The position numbers were made by a program, and so were the translations under genes. Below the pieces are notes generated by a model. That model was not told the DNA's origin. It saw only the letters and a list, made by a program, of their open reading frames with translations, and did no database searches. From the NCBI GenBank assembly GCA_021234155.1, contig JAJEKV010000028.1:11294134-11358133 (forward strand): a DNA stretch of 64,000 bases, read 5' to 3'. This document shows positions 14,970-27,263 of the stretch, piece by piece (the stretch's first letter is position 1; every line of letters starts with the position of its first letter). The stretch comes from Isoetes taiwanensis (Eukaryota > Streptophyta > Lycopodiopsida > Isoetales > Isoetaceae).

Positions 14970-15412
14970 TCTTAAGCAGTTGAGTCTTTTTTTTTTGAAG
15001 GACGACAAACTTTATTGAAACTCCAAGCCAAAAGCCAGTTACAAATGCAGAGGCGGGAATAAAATCTCAGAGGATAATCATGATCCACTGAGTAGAACCA
15101 TCACCCTATGCATAAAACAACACACTCAAATAGAACTCAAATATCAACTGTCGCTTGGCAGGAGTAAGCGAAGAGCAATGGTAGGCCTTAGCAGTTCTAG
15201 CTTGTGCGTCCTGGAGGACAACTGTAGAATCTACCACCAGAGCACAACCACCTTAGAATGTAGTTTATCCTAAGTCCAAGTCCACATACGTCTCCAACTA
15301 GGAGGTGAGATCTGAAGGGACCACTTAGTGGATGGCGGAAGGATATCACCATTGACAAGCAGCCTATAAATAGAGTTCACAAGCCTATGCTCGTGAACAC
15401 TCTGGTGGAAAC

Positions 15413-15700
15413 TCACATGCGCCCTTCAATAGCCTCTGGAGCAACCAATGGCAGAGTACTAGCAACCTTTTGCCAAATAGGTCTGTCCCATCGAGACAAT
15501 AAGAATTTTGCTTGAAAGATTTGCCATGTTGCTACCTGGCCAGAATCATACCATGCCGCAACTGTCAAGATTCCTGCTAACCTCCAACGCCATTGAGTTA
15601 ATGGATAAATTGAGGCACAAAGTGGAAGATTATTTTCCACAGATATCCACCAACAAGGGGCACTCAACTGATGACATGCAACAAGATCAATACGAAATAA
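15413..15700 (-). pseudogene. LINE ORF2 C-terminal piece (3' segment)
   Basis: A frame of about 85 codons contains many Trp residues (LTQWRWRLAG, WYDSGQVATWQI, RWDRPIWQKV). This is the tryptophan-rich composition typical of the post-RT region of plant L1-type elements. Frame breaks follow toward 14989. I assign it to the LINE because of the adjacent LINE-type 3' end rather than from a decisive motif. Confidence 0.45.
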
Positions 15701-15802
15701 GGTCCTTGGAGTTCTTGTTGGTTGGCCAAAGTGTTCTGCACTATGGGCGCTTGATGGGGCTGTGCCTCCTTGTGTTGCTGATTTTCCTTGGAAGGTGCTT
15801 CC

Positions 15803-17366
15803 TGTGACGTCCCCTACTCGTATACGGTGCTCTCACCGTATACAAACAGGAGTTCTTCCCCACACCACTCCATCTGCGTCTGGGGCCCTCCACATATCAC
15901 GCACCGTGAATGGTCCCGTTGGGAAGAGTGAAGGTGTCATTCTGTCTCCCTCGGGGCCTACCTAGGCCTACCTAGTCGTGAAGCGTAAACATACATGTCA
16001 AGTAGTACATACATCAACATCATATGACCATCACGAAGGATGGTCCTCCACATATCTGCATAGACAAAGATCGGGACATCACATAGGGGAATCCTACCCA
16101 AGGCTCCGGACTCAAAGGGAGGACCGGCTTGGGTCTCCGTGAGTTCATTGCGAGCATTTAATTCATGGCAATGGATTTGGGCTGGCATAAGAACATGGCA
16201 TAGGGTTGTCCACTCCATCCGCCCCTCCTCCCTGCACACTTTGCGGTAGGCTGAAAAGTGTTGGGACTGGCCTCCCGCCACGGATGCATAGCCCAGAAGG
16301 GGCTATTCACGGGTCTCATCCTCCCGCCCGATGGGGCGGTAGGGATCACTCCCTCCAGAGATCTACATGCTGACTCGAGGTGACTAGAGGGCCACTGCCC
16401 GTATTCGACTGAACCCACTGGAAAGTGTACACCACTTCACGGGTGTCGAGCCCATGCCTTACCCGCACTCAGTGGTAAGCCATTAGACCTAGTCACAATG
16501 ATCCCGGTGGGCTTTACACACCGGGGGATGGCTCAGAGAATCGAGAACATGAACCTCCTTCTTTGCCAGTCTGGCCCCTTCACCCACAACCTGGTGTGGC
16601 TCTTGTACACAGGCCGAATCTACAGTGTGCTAGAGAGGCTACTCTAGGAGCATCAACTACAAGCTTTAGGGCCTCTACCCCCCTTCCCAATACAAGGAGT
16701 TCACAGAGATACATCATCCAAATACATCACAGAAGAACTAAAGAACTAGATCTAATCATAGAGTTAGGTTCTTTAGTTAGTGTCTGAATCTAAGTTCTAG
16801 ATAGCTACTATGGGCAATTTAATAGTCTAAACCCTCTTGATTCTATGACTAGAAGACGGTTTAAGCTATTAAATTGACCAAACACTGATCCTTGAGTGGC
16901 TCCTCCCGACCGAGTTCAACCATCCCTGGCGAAATGAGCGGATCTGAGGGAACTGATGGTGCAATTCGCTTGGGCGGCGTCTGGGAGGCGGTTTTGGCTC
17001 CTGGGGCAGCCAAAACTGAGCTCTAAAACCCTAAGGACGAAAAACTAGCAAGCTAGGGTTTTCCTACCCTAAATAGACATGGGGTTTAGGCTAGGGTTTC
17101 CAATTACCCAATTTGGCATGTGGGATAATTGGAAAGGCCCCACTTGCCTTTAATGGCTAGGTGGCAAAATATGCCAACATGGAAAGGTGTGCCCTCATTA
17201 ATGTGCACATGTGCACATTAATAATATATGAACACTCCTAGCAAGTTGCCCCTAGGGCTACTTACCTGGCTATCCGTTGGCGTACACGTCGGTCGGAGTG
17301 GCGTGTACGCGTGACGGGGCAGTACAGTATACGTCCTGGGACCGTATACTGTGCTGGAACGTCACA
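15803..17366. mobile_element. Solo LTR (1564 bp) with TSD CTTCC
   Basis: The element starts TGTGACGTCCCC (15803) and ends GGAACGTCACA (17366), giving the TG...CA ends and short inverted termini of an LTR. It is flanked by identical CTTCC at 15798-15802 and 17367-17371. Removing it joins the LINE reading frame perfectly across the site (FPWKVLP then HGKAAKLLGIPMGI), which confirms both boundaries. No gag-pol is inside, so this is a solo LTR left by recombination. Small inverted motifs around CGTATAC occur near both ends. Confidence 0.85.
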
Positions 17367-17371
17367 CTTCC

Positions 17372-17960
17372 TCATGGGAAGGCTGCTAAACTTCTTGGTA
17401 TTCCTATGGGCATTCATATTTCTACCTCCGATGCTTGGGATATTATTATAGAAGGGTTGCGAAAGCATTTGTTTTGGTGGAATACTGCTAAGCTCTCTCT
17501 GCCAGCGCGAATAACTATTGCTAAGAATGCTTTAACTAATTCCCACATCTATATGGCCTCTGCCCTTCTGGCTTCTCAGTCAAAATTTCAGGTGATTGTT
17601 ACCATTGTCTGTAATTTTATTTGGGGTGGGAATGAGGAACATGTTGTGGTCAAGTTTGCATGGTCCAAATGCACTAGGCCAAAATTTGCAGGTGGTTTGG
17701 GTATGACAGACTTCCATCTGCAGAGTAAGATTCTGATTTCTAAGTTCATTTGGAGGATCCTTAACGATATGGTTGACTCACCTGGAGTGCGGTTGGTGAA
17801 GCAGTCACTTGCACATTGTGTTCCTTTTGGAAAAACTTCGTTAAAAACTCTTCTTCCTTGGAGTCTCTTTTATCAGCTATGCCCTTTTCCTAATGCCTCC
17901 CCTTTTTTGAAAGGCTTGCTGGAGTCTTGGGTGACAATACGAGACCTTATTTTGTATTGA
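17372..17960 (+). pseudogene. LINE reverse transcriptase C-terminal fragment
   Basis: Together with about 15750-15802 this encodes the thumb/connection end of a plant L1-like RT: KLLGIPMGI, LSLPARITIAKNALTNSHIYMAS split by variable residues, then WGGNEEHVVVKFAWSKC and GGLGMTDF. The frame stops at TGA 17958-17960, exactly where the second copy of the 19-bp target duplication begins. It lies opposite in orientation to the element's 3' end. Confidence 0.8.
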
Positions 17961-17979
17961 TCTTAAGCAGTTGAGTCTT

Positions 17980-19231
17980 GATGGGCAAGATTGGCATAAG
18001 TGCTTGGCCAGCATTTGCCAGTTTGAGATGGGGTGTGCATGATCTCCCTTTGAGTTTTAAACCTGTCTCTCAGCTTATTGTACTTTTTCTCTGATTAGTA
18101 ATGATATTTATCTCCTGTCCCTCCGGGGACTAACATCTCAGAATATCATTGTACCTATACTCTAACGCACCCATGACTGTAAAAGATCGTTTCCTCTTCT
18201 AGCTGTCTTCTTAAAGGATGCTGACTTCTTGATCGTAACAATTCTCCAGCCATCACCTTGCTCCGTTATAGTATTAGGAATCTGTAGATATTGTGATGAC
18301 CGAAGTACACAAGGAGATGTCATAGATGGAGTCACAATAGCACCCATTTATTCTGGATGATGAACTGTCACTTTCGGTGGCCTTCCCACAGCTAGTTCTA
18401 AGAAAGAAGCTATCACATTCATTTCACTTGACATTGCTAGACATACAAAATGGTACAAGATCAAGAGAAGGCTCTTCAGATGAAAGAAAAGATAATGGCA
18501 TCTCGGTACTAGGAGCAACTTCAGGCAACTTCAAAAGAAGACAATATTAGGCGCTCAATCCTAGATGAGAAAGCATTGGTAAGAGGTGCAAAATGAGAAT
18601 CCTCACGCGACAGTGCAGCAAATGGAATAGGTCCATGAGATTTAGGCTGCCCTATTAAATGTAAAAAAAATTATTTGGAGCATTGAAGCAAGTTCTATAC
18701 CATATAGGAGAGATAACATCACCACTCATTTTTGACAATAACACACTCAGAAATTGCTTCATCAATGGTGGATAGAAACGAAAACGGAATACCTAGACCA
18801 AACCTTTTTTTGTTGCAGCTTAACCATTCAAAATTACTTGTTTTAAAACAACTACATGTCAATCGTCAGCTATTGTATACAACAATTATACAACAATACC
18901 AGCAAGAATACCATTATACAATAATAATTCTATGCAATATTTCCGCCCGGAGTGCTTAGGTTGGAGTCTTAGGTCGTGATCGAGTTTTTTCTGGTCGCCG
19001 ACATGCCGCATTCATCTGCAAAGTAAGATTGCTTTCAATATTTAGATTGCACATATTTGCATTTTGTTTTTTCATGTTCCTCGCGTTCTCTGTCTCTGAG
19101 CTCCATTTTAATCTGCTTATAGAAGCTTACCTTAGCATTCGCCTGTTTTTCGCTTTTTCCTTATGCTTGTTTGGTTAGCAATGAACTGAAGTGTATTTCA
19201 CAGTGAAACCATGATCTTCAGTTAGTTAACA
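17980..19231. other. Intergenic and 5' leader of TAF15
   Basis: I see no recognisable gene at 17980-18960; a 61-codon minus-strand frame at 18162-18347 is unassigned. Around 18960-19022 is a likely 5' UTR exon of the TAF15 gene. AAA|GTAAGA at 19023 and TTTCACAG at 19203 would remove a leader intron (19023-19203), a layout common in plant RNA-binding protein genes. The start site itself is not visible to me. Confidence 0.45.
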
Positions 19232-21523
19232 ATGATGAGTTCTGGACGGAATGCGGCCATGCAAACTGGAGTCATATATGTGTGTAACCTGCCTTCAAGA
19301 ACTAATGAAGCCCTCTTAGCAGAATATTTTGGGACAATAGGCGTATTGAAGGTAACTCAGTATGCAAATTTTCTTGTTATGTTTCTGGAGTTTATAAGAT
19401 TATACTTGGTATCAATTTTCAGAAAGACAAGAGAACTGGTAGGCCGAAAATCTGGATCTATAGAGATAAGGTTACAAATGAACCTAAAGGGGATGCCACT
19501 GTGACTTATGAAGACCCTCATGCTGCAGCTGCTGCAGTTGAATGGTTTAATGACAAGAATTTCCATGGGAACAAAATTAGTGTGTCTATTGCAGAGTCAA
19601 AATCTAAGGAGCCAGCAGAGCAACTGCAAGGATTTTCGGGGACTGTCGATGGGCTCACAAATCCTCCATTTGCGAGTGATTTGGGAAGTACACCTCCCGT
19701 GGGACCTGGTGCATCTGGATCAGGAAGAGGAAGAGGAATGGCTGAAGCAGGTGGAAAGCCTTGGCAGCAGGAAGGGGATTGGCCATGTCCGAATCCAAGG
19801 TCTGTGATAACTTTGGTGAGCAGCTCAATCAGGCTCTTAATATTTTGTGTTCAGTGTCTTTCTAAAACAACCTCTATTATTTTGTGACCAGATGAAAGTG
19901 CATTTTATCTGCATTCTTACCCTAATCTAGATGGTAATATGGGATTGCTTTTACCTCCTGGATCTTTCTTATCTCCTTTTTTTTCAGCTTCAAATACCTA
20001 TTGCACTAATTCAAGGTATGGACTGGCATCTAGAAAGCACTCATCATCGAAGTGGGTTCAAGCTCAAACTTGTTAAATGTCACAAATATATCCGGAATTT
20101 AGTGTCATCTTTAACATACATCGGCGGGAAGCATAATGTACTGACAAGTTTCTCTTTGCTTCCAGTTGCAATAATATTAATTTTGCATTTCGTGGGGAGT
20201 GTAATTTATGTGGAACTGCACGTCCTGCTGGTGGAGGGCTTGGTGGTTCTGCAGGTGGTGGACGAGGGAAGGGTCGTGGTAGTTCTGATGCAGGCGGCAG
20301 GGGACGTGGTCCAGGAGGACCTCCTGGATTATTTGGTCCTAACGATTGGACCTGTCCAATGTAAGCTAAGATGTCAAGCTTTATTTTATTGATCCTTCTT
20401 TTGATAGTTGATTGCATCTATTGTTTATGTTTTTAGGTGTGGCAATATAAATTGGGCAAAGCGTATGAAGTGTAATATCTGTAACACAAATAAACCGGGC
20501 CATAATGAAGGTGGAGTAAGGTAATTGATTTGTCAGTTGTACGGTGCTAGCTATTTTGTTTGCTCTTTATTGTATAAACCAAAAGGACCAGTGGTTGTAA
20601 GGGTTCCTTATACTTTTATGCATCATTTAGATAAGTGAAAAGATATCATAGGTTATGTATAAACATAGGCAGTGAAATATGTATGTTATTCTGTAGAGAG
20701 CGAAATATGTATGTTATTCTGTAGAGAGGTATTTCCATACATGGTTATATGTGCTTTTGCAGTCTTGCATTGGGATTGTGTTTGCATTGCCCTTCCAATC
20801 TAATTTTTGTTAGAAATGGTTGTTAGGAGCAGGGTATGTAATCTGAGGTTTTGGTCTGTTTATAATGTAGGGAGGGACGGGCTGGTGGATACAAGGAATT
20901 TGACGAGGCTGAAATTGAAGAGACAAAACGTCGCCGTCGTGAACTAGAAGAGGTAGGTGCCTTCCAATTACTCCATTTTTTGAGGAGTGCCAGACTTCAA
21001 ATTATGTGATTCTTTGCAGGATGATGGAGAGATGTATGACGAGTTTGGTAACTTGAAAAAGAAGTTTCGGATGAAAGCAAAGCTAGGTGATACTCAGCCA
21101 CAGAGTCAGCAGTCTATTGCCCATGCAGGCAAGGCTGGCTGGGATAAGGAAGAACTGGGAGTGATAGAAAAGGACAGGAGCATGGATAGGGCAAAAGATA
21201 GAAACAGGGATGGGCATAGAGAGAGAAGCCGTGATAGGAGCGAAGATCGTGATGCATATAATGGACATCGACACTCTAGAAGTGATGAGCAAGACAATGA
21301 TCACGTCAGAGACAGAAATGGAGAAAGAATTAGGGAAAGGGATCGGGATCAGTATGATGATCGAGCTGAACGTGACTCAAAAAGGGAGAGACACAGGGAG
21401 AGGAGTAGAGACAGGGACAGAGATCAGGAAAGGGAGCGGAGCTATGATCAAGATCGAGACAGGGATCGGAATTGGGATCGTGAGGAGAGGTCCAGGGAAA
21501 GATTAGATAAACGGGGACGTTGA
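19232..21523 (+). CDS. TAF15: TAF15 (TFIID subunit 15): RRM, two RanBP2 zinc fingers
   Basis: Six coding exons: 19232-19351, 19423-19799, 20166-20360, 20437-20520, 20871-20952 and 21020-21523. All introns are GT-AG and phase-consistent; the product is 453 residues. Residues about 13-95 form an RRM (VIYVCNLP, then DATVTYEDPHAA). A Gly/Arg linker leads to a first RanBP2-type finger (DWPCPNPSC...CNLCGTARP) and, after a GRGRG-rich spacer, a second (NDWTCPMCGNINW...CNIC). Then come ETKRRRRELEEDDGEMYDEF and a long Arg/Asp/Glu-repeat tail. Order and wording match Arabidopsis TAF15 (At1g50300), a nuclear TFIID-associated RNA-binding protein. The product is longer than the roughly 370-residue Arabidopsis one because the RD/RE tail is expanded. 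Intact. Confidence 0.92.
20675..20729. repeat. Intronic tandem duplication, about 28-bp unit
   Basis: Within TAF15 intron 4 the phrase GAAATATGTATGTTATTCTG plus TAGAGAG is repeated back to back. It has no effect on the splice sites and is probably replication slippage. Confidence 0.7.
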
Positions 21524-22437
21524 ATTTGATGTTGGTTCTGTAATTATAATCATCTGTCACATTGTTATGCACAGGGCAACCATTTCAAATCTTTTTGTCA
21601 GAGTTGTTTTTGTTTTATCAAATCTAAAGCAGGTATAATCGAGGTATTAAAGGTCAATTGTCCTAACATTTTAGGCACAGCACGTGCTTCAAAATCAAGG
21701 CCAAGCATATGATTAATGGATATTCGAGCCTTATCGTTTGACTCAAACTGGGTAACAAATCTGAGATTGGATTCATTCTGAGGTACAATTTCTGTCGTTG
21801 CTACTGCAATCGTCTCTTGCCATGGAGAAAAGACGAACTTTTACTATCTTGTTCATGAGTTTATAATGGCCTAAAGTGTATTAAAAGTTACTGTCAGCAT
21901 AAGCTGTGTTTTGATGTCCTTAAAACATCCATATATATCAGGTCTTTCAGTGCAGATATTTTTGTAAGCTTTAGTATGTTACAGGCATTGCAAATAGAAA
22001 CGAAAATTATAACGTGTCCTTTTTTTCCGAGAGGACAGATAGAGATCACTTGGCAACATTTTCACTCAGAGATTTAACTGGATAATTACAGCTAAATCCA
22101 TGTGGCTTAGCAAACAATTTGGGGCAAGCTTGTGCTAGTTTTGTATTGTTTAATTTGCTTGCTTTCCATGCGTTAAGAGATCAACAATGAGCTGATCGAA
22201 TTCACAGCTGCTTGAGAATTGTTCAATATGCATTAGACGTTGCATGGGTCTTTATGGGATAAAGGCCACATCCTCAAAGATTGGATCTTTTCCCACATCT
22301 TCAATGATTGGACCTTTTAGCCAAAGCTTTTAGGGATAGCTACATGACAGTATACGTGCACCTATGCAAAGACATTAAACTCTTGCACCCTAAACATTAA
22401 ACTCTTGCACCTTGTTTTGCCTTATGCAAAAACATTA

Positions 22438-22916
22438 CATTAGGGTTTTTTTGAGATTAAAAAAGGGCCTTCAAAACATGTCAACTAAGCCAAATGAAGA
22501 TAAATGAACTACCAATCAGAAATCAGAGCCTGACGGGTCTAGTTAGCAAAACTGTTATAACTAACTCACTGGATCACATTTTCTAGCATAACTATTGATA
22601 GAAAAGTCCAAATGAGCTCTCGTTTAGTGCAATGGATAGATCTCGTTGAGATCTTTCCAATCTTAGGTGCTTATTTTTTACTATCCTCACTGGGCTAAAA
22701 GATATGCAAACCACCCAAGGTTGGAAAGATCTCAATGAGATCTATCTATTGCACCAAACAAGAGCTCATTTGGACTATCAACACTTATGCTAGAAAATGT
22801 GATCCAGTGAGTTAGTTATAACTGTTTTACTGACTGGATTACCAGTTCTGTTTTCTGATTGGTTGTTCATATAGCTTAGTCAGAAGTTCTCAAAAAATCC
22901 CTAATGAACATTATGC
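22438..22916. mobile_element. Foldback MITE, about 200-bp TIRs, TSD AACATTA
   Basis: The two halves are long imperfect inverted repeats starting CATTAGGG...TTTTTTGAGA and sharing ACTAACTCACTGGATCACAT, TCCAAATGAGCTCT and GATCTTTCCAA in mirrored order, separated by about 60 bp. Perfect 7-bp direct repeats AACATTA flank it (22431-22437 and 22917-22923). There is no ORF. TSD length (7) does not match hAT (8) or Mutator (9) exactly, so the superfamily is open. If transcribed it would form a long hairpin. Confidence 0.8.
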
Positions 22917-23302
22917 TACTTTTGCTACAGGGCTTCAGGTTGCGATGGTCAATTCCTCTGCTCAACATTGAAGAAGATGACCCAAACTAGAAACTTTTTG
23001 AATTGAAGGCAAATATGCATTGGAGAAGCTTCTTGTTGCAGAGGCTTCGAGCTACAAGAAATTTACTCTCTTCATGTACAACTGATGCAATTGTAGCAGG
23101 CTGTAGGGTGTCCATGATTGGGTAGCATCAAGGTTGGTGCAAACATTTCCTAAGTAGATTAAAAATTGCCATTCAGGCCATAATTGGATTTCTTAGAATG
23201 GTGTGTGCGAACTTCCTAATAGTTGCCATGCCTTGTTGGGCTATTACGTTTGCAAATGCCTTTTTACCAATTTTTTATATGGAAAAAGAAATTATTCAAA
23301 AA

Positions 23303-23340
23303 CTAGTAATGGGTGCCTGGCGTTGCCGGGCATAAATACG
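23303..23340 (-). mobile_element. Candidate Helitron 3' terminus
   Basis: On the minus strand a 7-bp stem hairpin (GCCCGGC, loop AAC, GCCAGGC) is followed by an 8-nt spacer and then CTAG at 23303, next to a T. Hairpin + about 10 nt + CTRR inserted between A and T is the Helitron 3' end signature. The element would extend to higher coordinates, but I could not find its TC 5' end or any Rep/helicase sequence. Confidence 0.45.
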
Positions 23341-26300
23341 GTTATATTATAGGAATTGAAGTTAATTTCTTGCATTTGTAGATGATGCTGCTTTTGCATT
23401 TGGATAATCAGTTAATTCTTTTTTTAAGGGTTGTAATAAAATGGTATTGTCTAACCTCACAAATGAGAGGACATGCATCAATTTTGGGGTAGTTTTATTT
23501 GTTTTGTATTGACCTGTTTTGTTGTTGGGACATTAGACATGATACTTAAAGGGAGGCATTATATGTATGTTTAGTGTTGTGACTTGCTTTGGAATTGGAC
23601 ATATATACTATGAGAATTGTACTTGTCCTAGCTAATCTAATCAAATGAAAAGCCAAGACCAAAATTTAGGCATGTTGCAAGGGAATGTAGAGCTATCGGT
23701 CGATCTCTCAATTATTGGATGAATATATGGAACAAATATAATGTGCATTCCATCTCCCAATTATTGGATGAATATATGGAACAAATATAATGTGCATCAC
23801 TAAATTTTACCTATCGATTTCGAGATTTGGCAACAAAGTCTCACATCGGAGTTGGTATATTGGGATGGGAAGTTGGTATATTGGGATGGGAAGGGGATGT
23901 AACGACATTAATTTCATTTCTGTACTATAGGAGTTGAGATAGTTCTGTCAATTTGAAGTTAATTTTAACTTTTGGAGAGAGGGGAGAGGATGAAATGGCA
24001 CGAAGGTTTCATTTAAATTTTATTGGCAAGGAGACTTAAATTTGATTTTTCCATTAGGACATACATGAAAACAAAATGCAACACAAAATGCATTTCTTGT
24101 GAAAAAATTAAGTATATATAATGTATTTGTCTATGAAAGAGTGTTATATGGAACTCATACTTCTCCTTCATACTACAGATAGTAACGAATAATACAACTT
24201 ACCTTTGAAGCCATATGAACTCGTACCAGGGTATGCATTAGGCTGACACTTTCATGATCTCAATAGGACATTTGGTTATTCGAGTGAAATATCGATATAA
24301 TTATGGCTTCTTCAAGGAAAGAACAATGTTCTGCTGTTGTATATACCTCTGAATGCTTACAATGTATCTCATGTAACAATGCTACATGTAACAATGCAGA
24401 TACCTGCACCTAAGAAAATTATTCAAAGCTGAATTTTTATCATTCAAACAATGGCAATTCCTTCTGATATGAAGCCTGATTTGGACACAGACACAAATGG
24501 CACTTTATCATGCTGTCAAGTAAGCAAAACATAGCAGAATAGAGAAAGAAAAGCAAATTACCAAGATAATTTTAGTAGAGCATGAAAAAGCATATGTTCC
24601 ATATTTCTCCATCTGCTACAAATAACAGTCAGAGACTACATTGTCACACTATTATAAATAACATTTTTATTGCATTTCTATAGTTTTATTAATGGCTTCA
24701 AGTCTGAAATTGCTCCTCCTGGATGATCACTTAGATAGCAACTTCCAAATACCTGAGAGTAGAAAAGTAGCACCATAGATATATTGATTCAACCCAGTGT
24801 AAATATACATTGACAGATTTTTGCAGAACAGTGGAAATCGCATGGCATATCATTTAGGTAAGACTTATCTGCATAAAGCGCAAATGGTCCCTTATCATGC
24901 TGTCGAGGAAGCAAAGCGTAGGTGAATAGAGGTCAAAGCAAATTACTAAGATAACTTTAGTAAAGCATAAGAAAGCGTGTGTTACCTATTTCTCTATCCT
25001 CTGCAAATCACTCTCAAAGACTACATTCTCAAAATATTACAGATAGCACTTGTTACTGCATTTCTATGGTATTTATAAATGGCCTAAAGTCTGAAATTAC
25101 ACCTCCTAGATGCCCACTTATATTGCAGCTTCCAATTACCTAAAAGTAGAAATGTGACAATTGCAAAGATTGAAAAGTCTGGCTCTAGAAATTGACAGAG
25201 TTCTATGCAACAGAGCACACCCCTGAAACATATAGTAGATTCACTGATGGATAGGAATGGACTATATGAAGATTAGATCTGCACAAAAACTTGGAGCCAG
25301 TAAGGAAGTCATTATGACGATATCATAAACCTTCAAGCTAAATATAAGAGTAGCATAGGGACCATCATAAACACTTTTAAAGGAAAAAGATATGCACGAA
25401 ACCTCCTATGATGGTACTTAAAGCAAACCCCTATTCTTACCTGCCAAGATATAGCATACATATGTATATGTATGCAAACCAAGAAAGAACTAAAAGCTTC
25501 AGAAGTCCTTCTCCCCTAAAGTAGGATGTGCTTCAACCATTTGTTTCAATATTTGATTTAGCAAGGATTCAGACCTATCTCAAGTGCTTAACAGAAAACC
25601 TCATCGCGAGGGCATAGTGATGGAGCCCCAAAGACCATCATTATTTGCGAATGATACTGCTAGGCTACGAAGAAAAGAAATTCATGTCTGCACAAATATA
25701 TGCAATCTAGAGAGGGAGGTATTTTTCAAACCCAGACCTCAGTTCCATGCTCCTGTTGCCAAAATTGGCATCTGAAATCCTGTTCCAGACTTGGATGATT
25801 TGGTAAATGGAAATCACAATGTAAATACTCTTCTTTGCAAAGGGCTATGGGAAGCTCCCAGTTGGCTCAATTTGTTAGCAGATCACATCACTTCTGTTTG
25901 AATTGGTAATAGTAACATACCTGAATGCAAGTTCTCTACTCATAATACAAAGTCCAGCATCGCTCCCACCCTTCTTACTATTACATTATCGAGGAACTGA
26001 GGACAAATTATTCGAAATGCTCTTATGCATGCAAATATTTATCAAATTTGGCTCATCTTCCATCATAGACGTCCTACACATATAAAGCCTATACATCAGA
26101 GTCTGTCTACCTCTTTGCAAACACTCGTGCAAGGAACGTAGAGCAAAAATAACAAAATCTAGAATTTTGAAAGAGATATTACATTTATACAAACAGTGCA
26201 AATTCAAAAAACAAATATGAAATATATGAGCGGGCCTGTATCAGCTGCTAGAAAAGGAAAACCACATGAGGTTCAATGTTCAACCTTTATCATGTAAGGT

Positions 26301-26611
26301 TATTGACAGTTCAACCTTTATCATGTGAGCCCTAAACTTGCAGTGATTTCATGCGAGAATATCATATCTATTGCTCCATTGCTCTTGAGGAAACCATTCG
26401 CAGGGAAGTATCCACATCCAAGTTGTTAGAAGCACCAACCAGATTAGTAAATCAAAACAAAGACAAATTTGAAAGGGCACAATGAAAATAGATGGATGAC
26501 CTCCAATGAAAAGTGTTGTTGCAGAAGGAGTGATCGATTCTGCGAAGCAAGCTACAACCTTCATACAATTTGAAAAGAATCTAGTCCAACCATAAGAGAT
26601 ATCTTCCCAAG

Positions 26612-26860
26612 ATGTATCAATCCAAAATAAAGACCCAACAGAGGTGTTCCCAAGACGTGTTACCAGATAAAACAATATTTGAGGCTAGCATAGCTGCCGG
26701 AGATTATTTTACCTGTGGAGTTTTGTACGACAACTATTCTGTCTATTGCTGGGGCAAAGGTTTTGACAATTCCGGTGCGGTTTCCTTGCCAGAAATTCTT
26801 CCCGTGAGAAAAACTATTCTTATTCTTGCCCAGATGGATCCAGCTCTTCAATTCCCCTAA
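26612..26860 (+). pseudogene. CRINKLY4-like receptor fragment
   Basis: The frame includes SIAAGDYFTCGVL, a short spacer and YSVYCWGKG. This is the RCC1-like CRINKLY repeat of plant CR4/ACR4 receptor kinases, in which each blade ends in a C-x-W-G. After a stop the neighbouring frame continues with Cys-spaced residues around DLGCIPALH and HPGIFCSSD, reminiscent of the TNFR-like Cys-rich region that follows the CRINKLY repeats. No signal peptide, membrane segment or kinase is present. A single decayed blade. Confidence 0.5.
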
Positions 26861-27263
26861 AACACATTGTGTGTCTTGACCTTGGCTGCATTCCTGCTTT
26901 GCATAATATCCATCCGGGCATTTTTTGCAGCTCAGACAAACATAACCATCGCTGCAAATATTTTCCGTGCTACTCAGATTCCAAACCCTATTTGTCAGAA
27001 GGACAATTTAATAATACCTAAAAGCATTGAAGCTTCTTCTGCAAAAATGAGATAAATCCACTTGTATAGTGAAGATGCTAGAATCAGAGGATGGACTATA
27101 ATTGACGAAGAACAATCAAATAACACGTGAAGCAAGACGAAGAAACATAATTAGGGCCAAAATTTCAATACCAGGATGTTTATTGACATAGACAAAAGCT
27201 GAAGGAATTGCATGTACAAATTTAAATATTCTCTTGATCTGGTTCCTCCCGCACGACATAGTA

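Larger units (their letters stand above)
14970..17979. mobile_element. LINE insertion with 19-bp TSD, 5'-inverted
   Basis: The 19-mer TCTTAAGCAGTTGAGTCTT occurs at 14970-14988 and again at 17961-17979, bracketing the insert. Next to the left copy is a T run followed by the complement of a plant LINE 3' end (AATAAAGTTTGTCGTCCTTC then A-tail), so the 3' segment lies on the minus strand (about 14989-15700). The rest reads as LINE reverse transcriptase on the plus strand. An A-tailed 3' part in one orientation joined to an upstream part in the other is the hallmark of twin-priming during target-primed reverse transcription. A solo LTR (15803-17366) later split the inverted portion. Confidence 0.7.
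21524..26611. other. Repeat-rich intergenic DNA, no gene
   Basis: Apart from the foldback MITE and the Helitron-like end it contains a 40-bp phrase duplicated at 23709-23748 and 23758-23797. It also holds a diverged tandem repeat of about 380 bp (about 24480-24800 and 24870-25180) sharing TTATCATGCTGTC, AGCAAATTAC, TTGCATTTCTAT-like and GTCTGAAATT segments. The frames at 25584 and 25903-26207 resemble nothing I know. Confidence 0.6.

Noticed and set aside
20073-20417. Pro-rich minus-strand frame of 114 codons
   Set aside because: It is the antisense shadow of the Gly/Arg-rich TAF15 exon 3.
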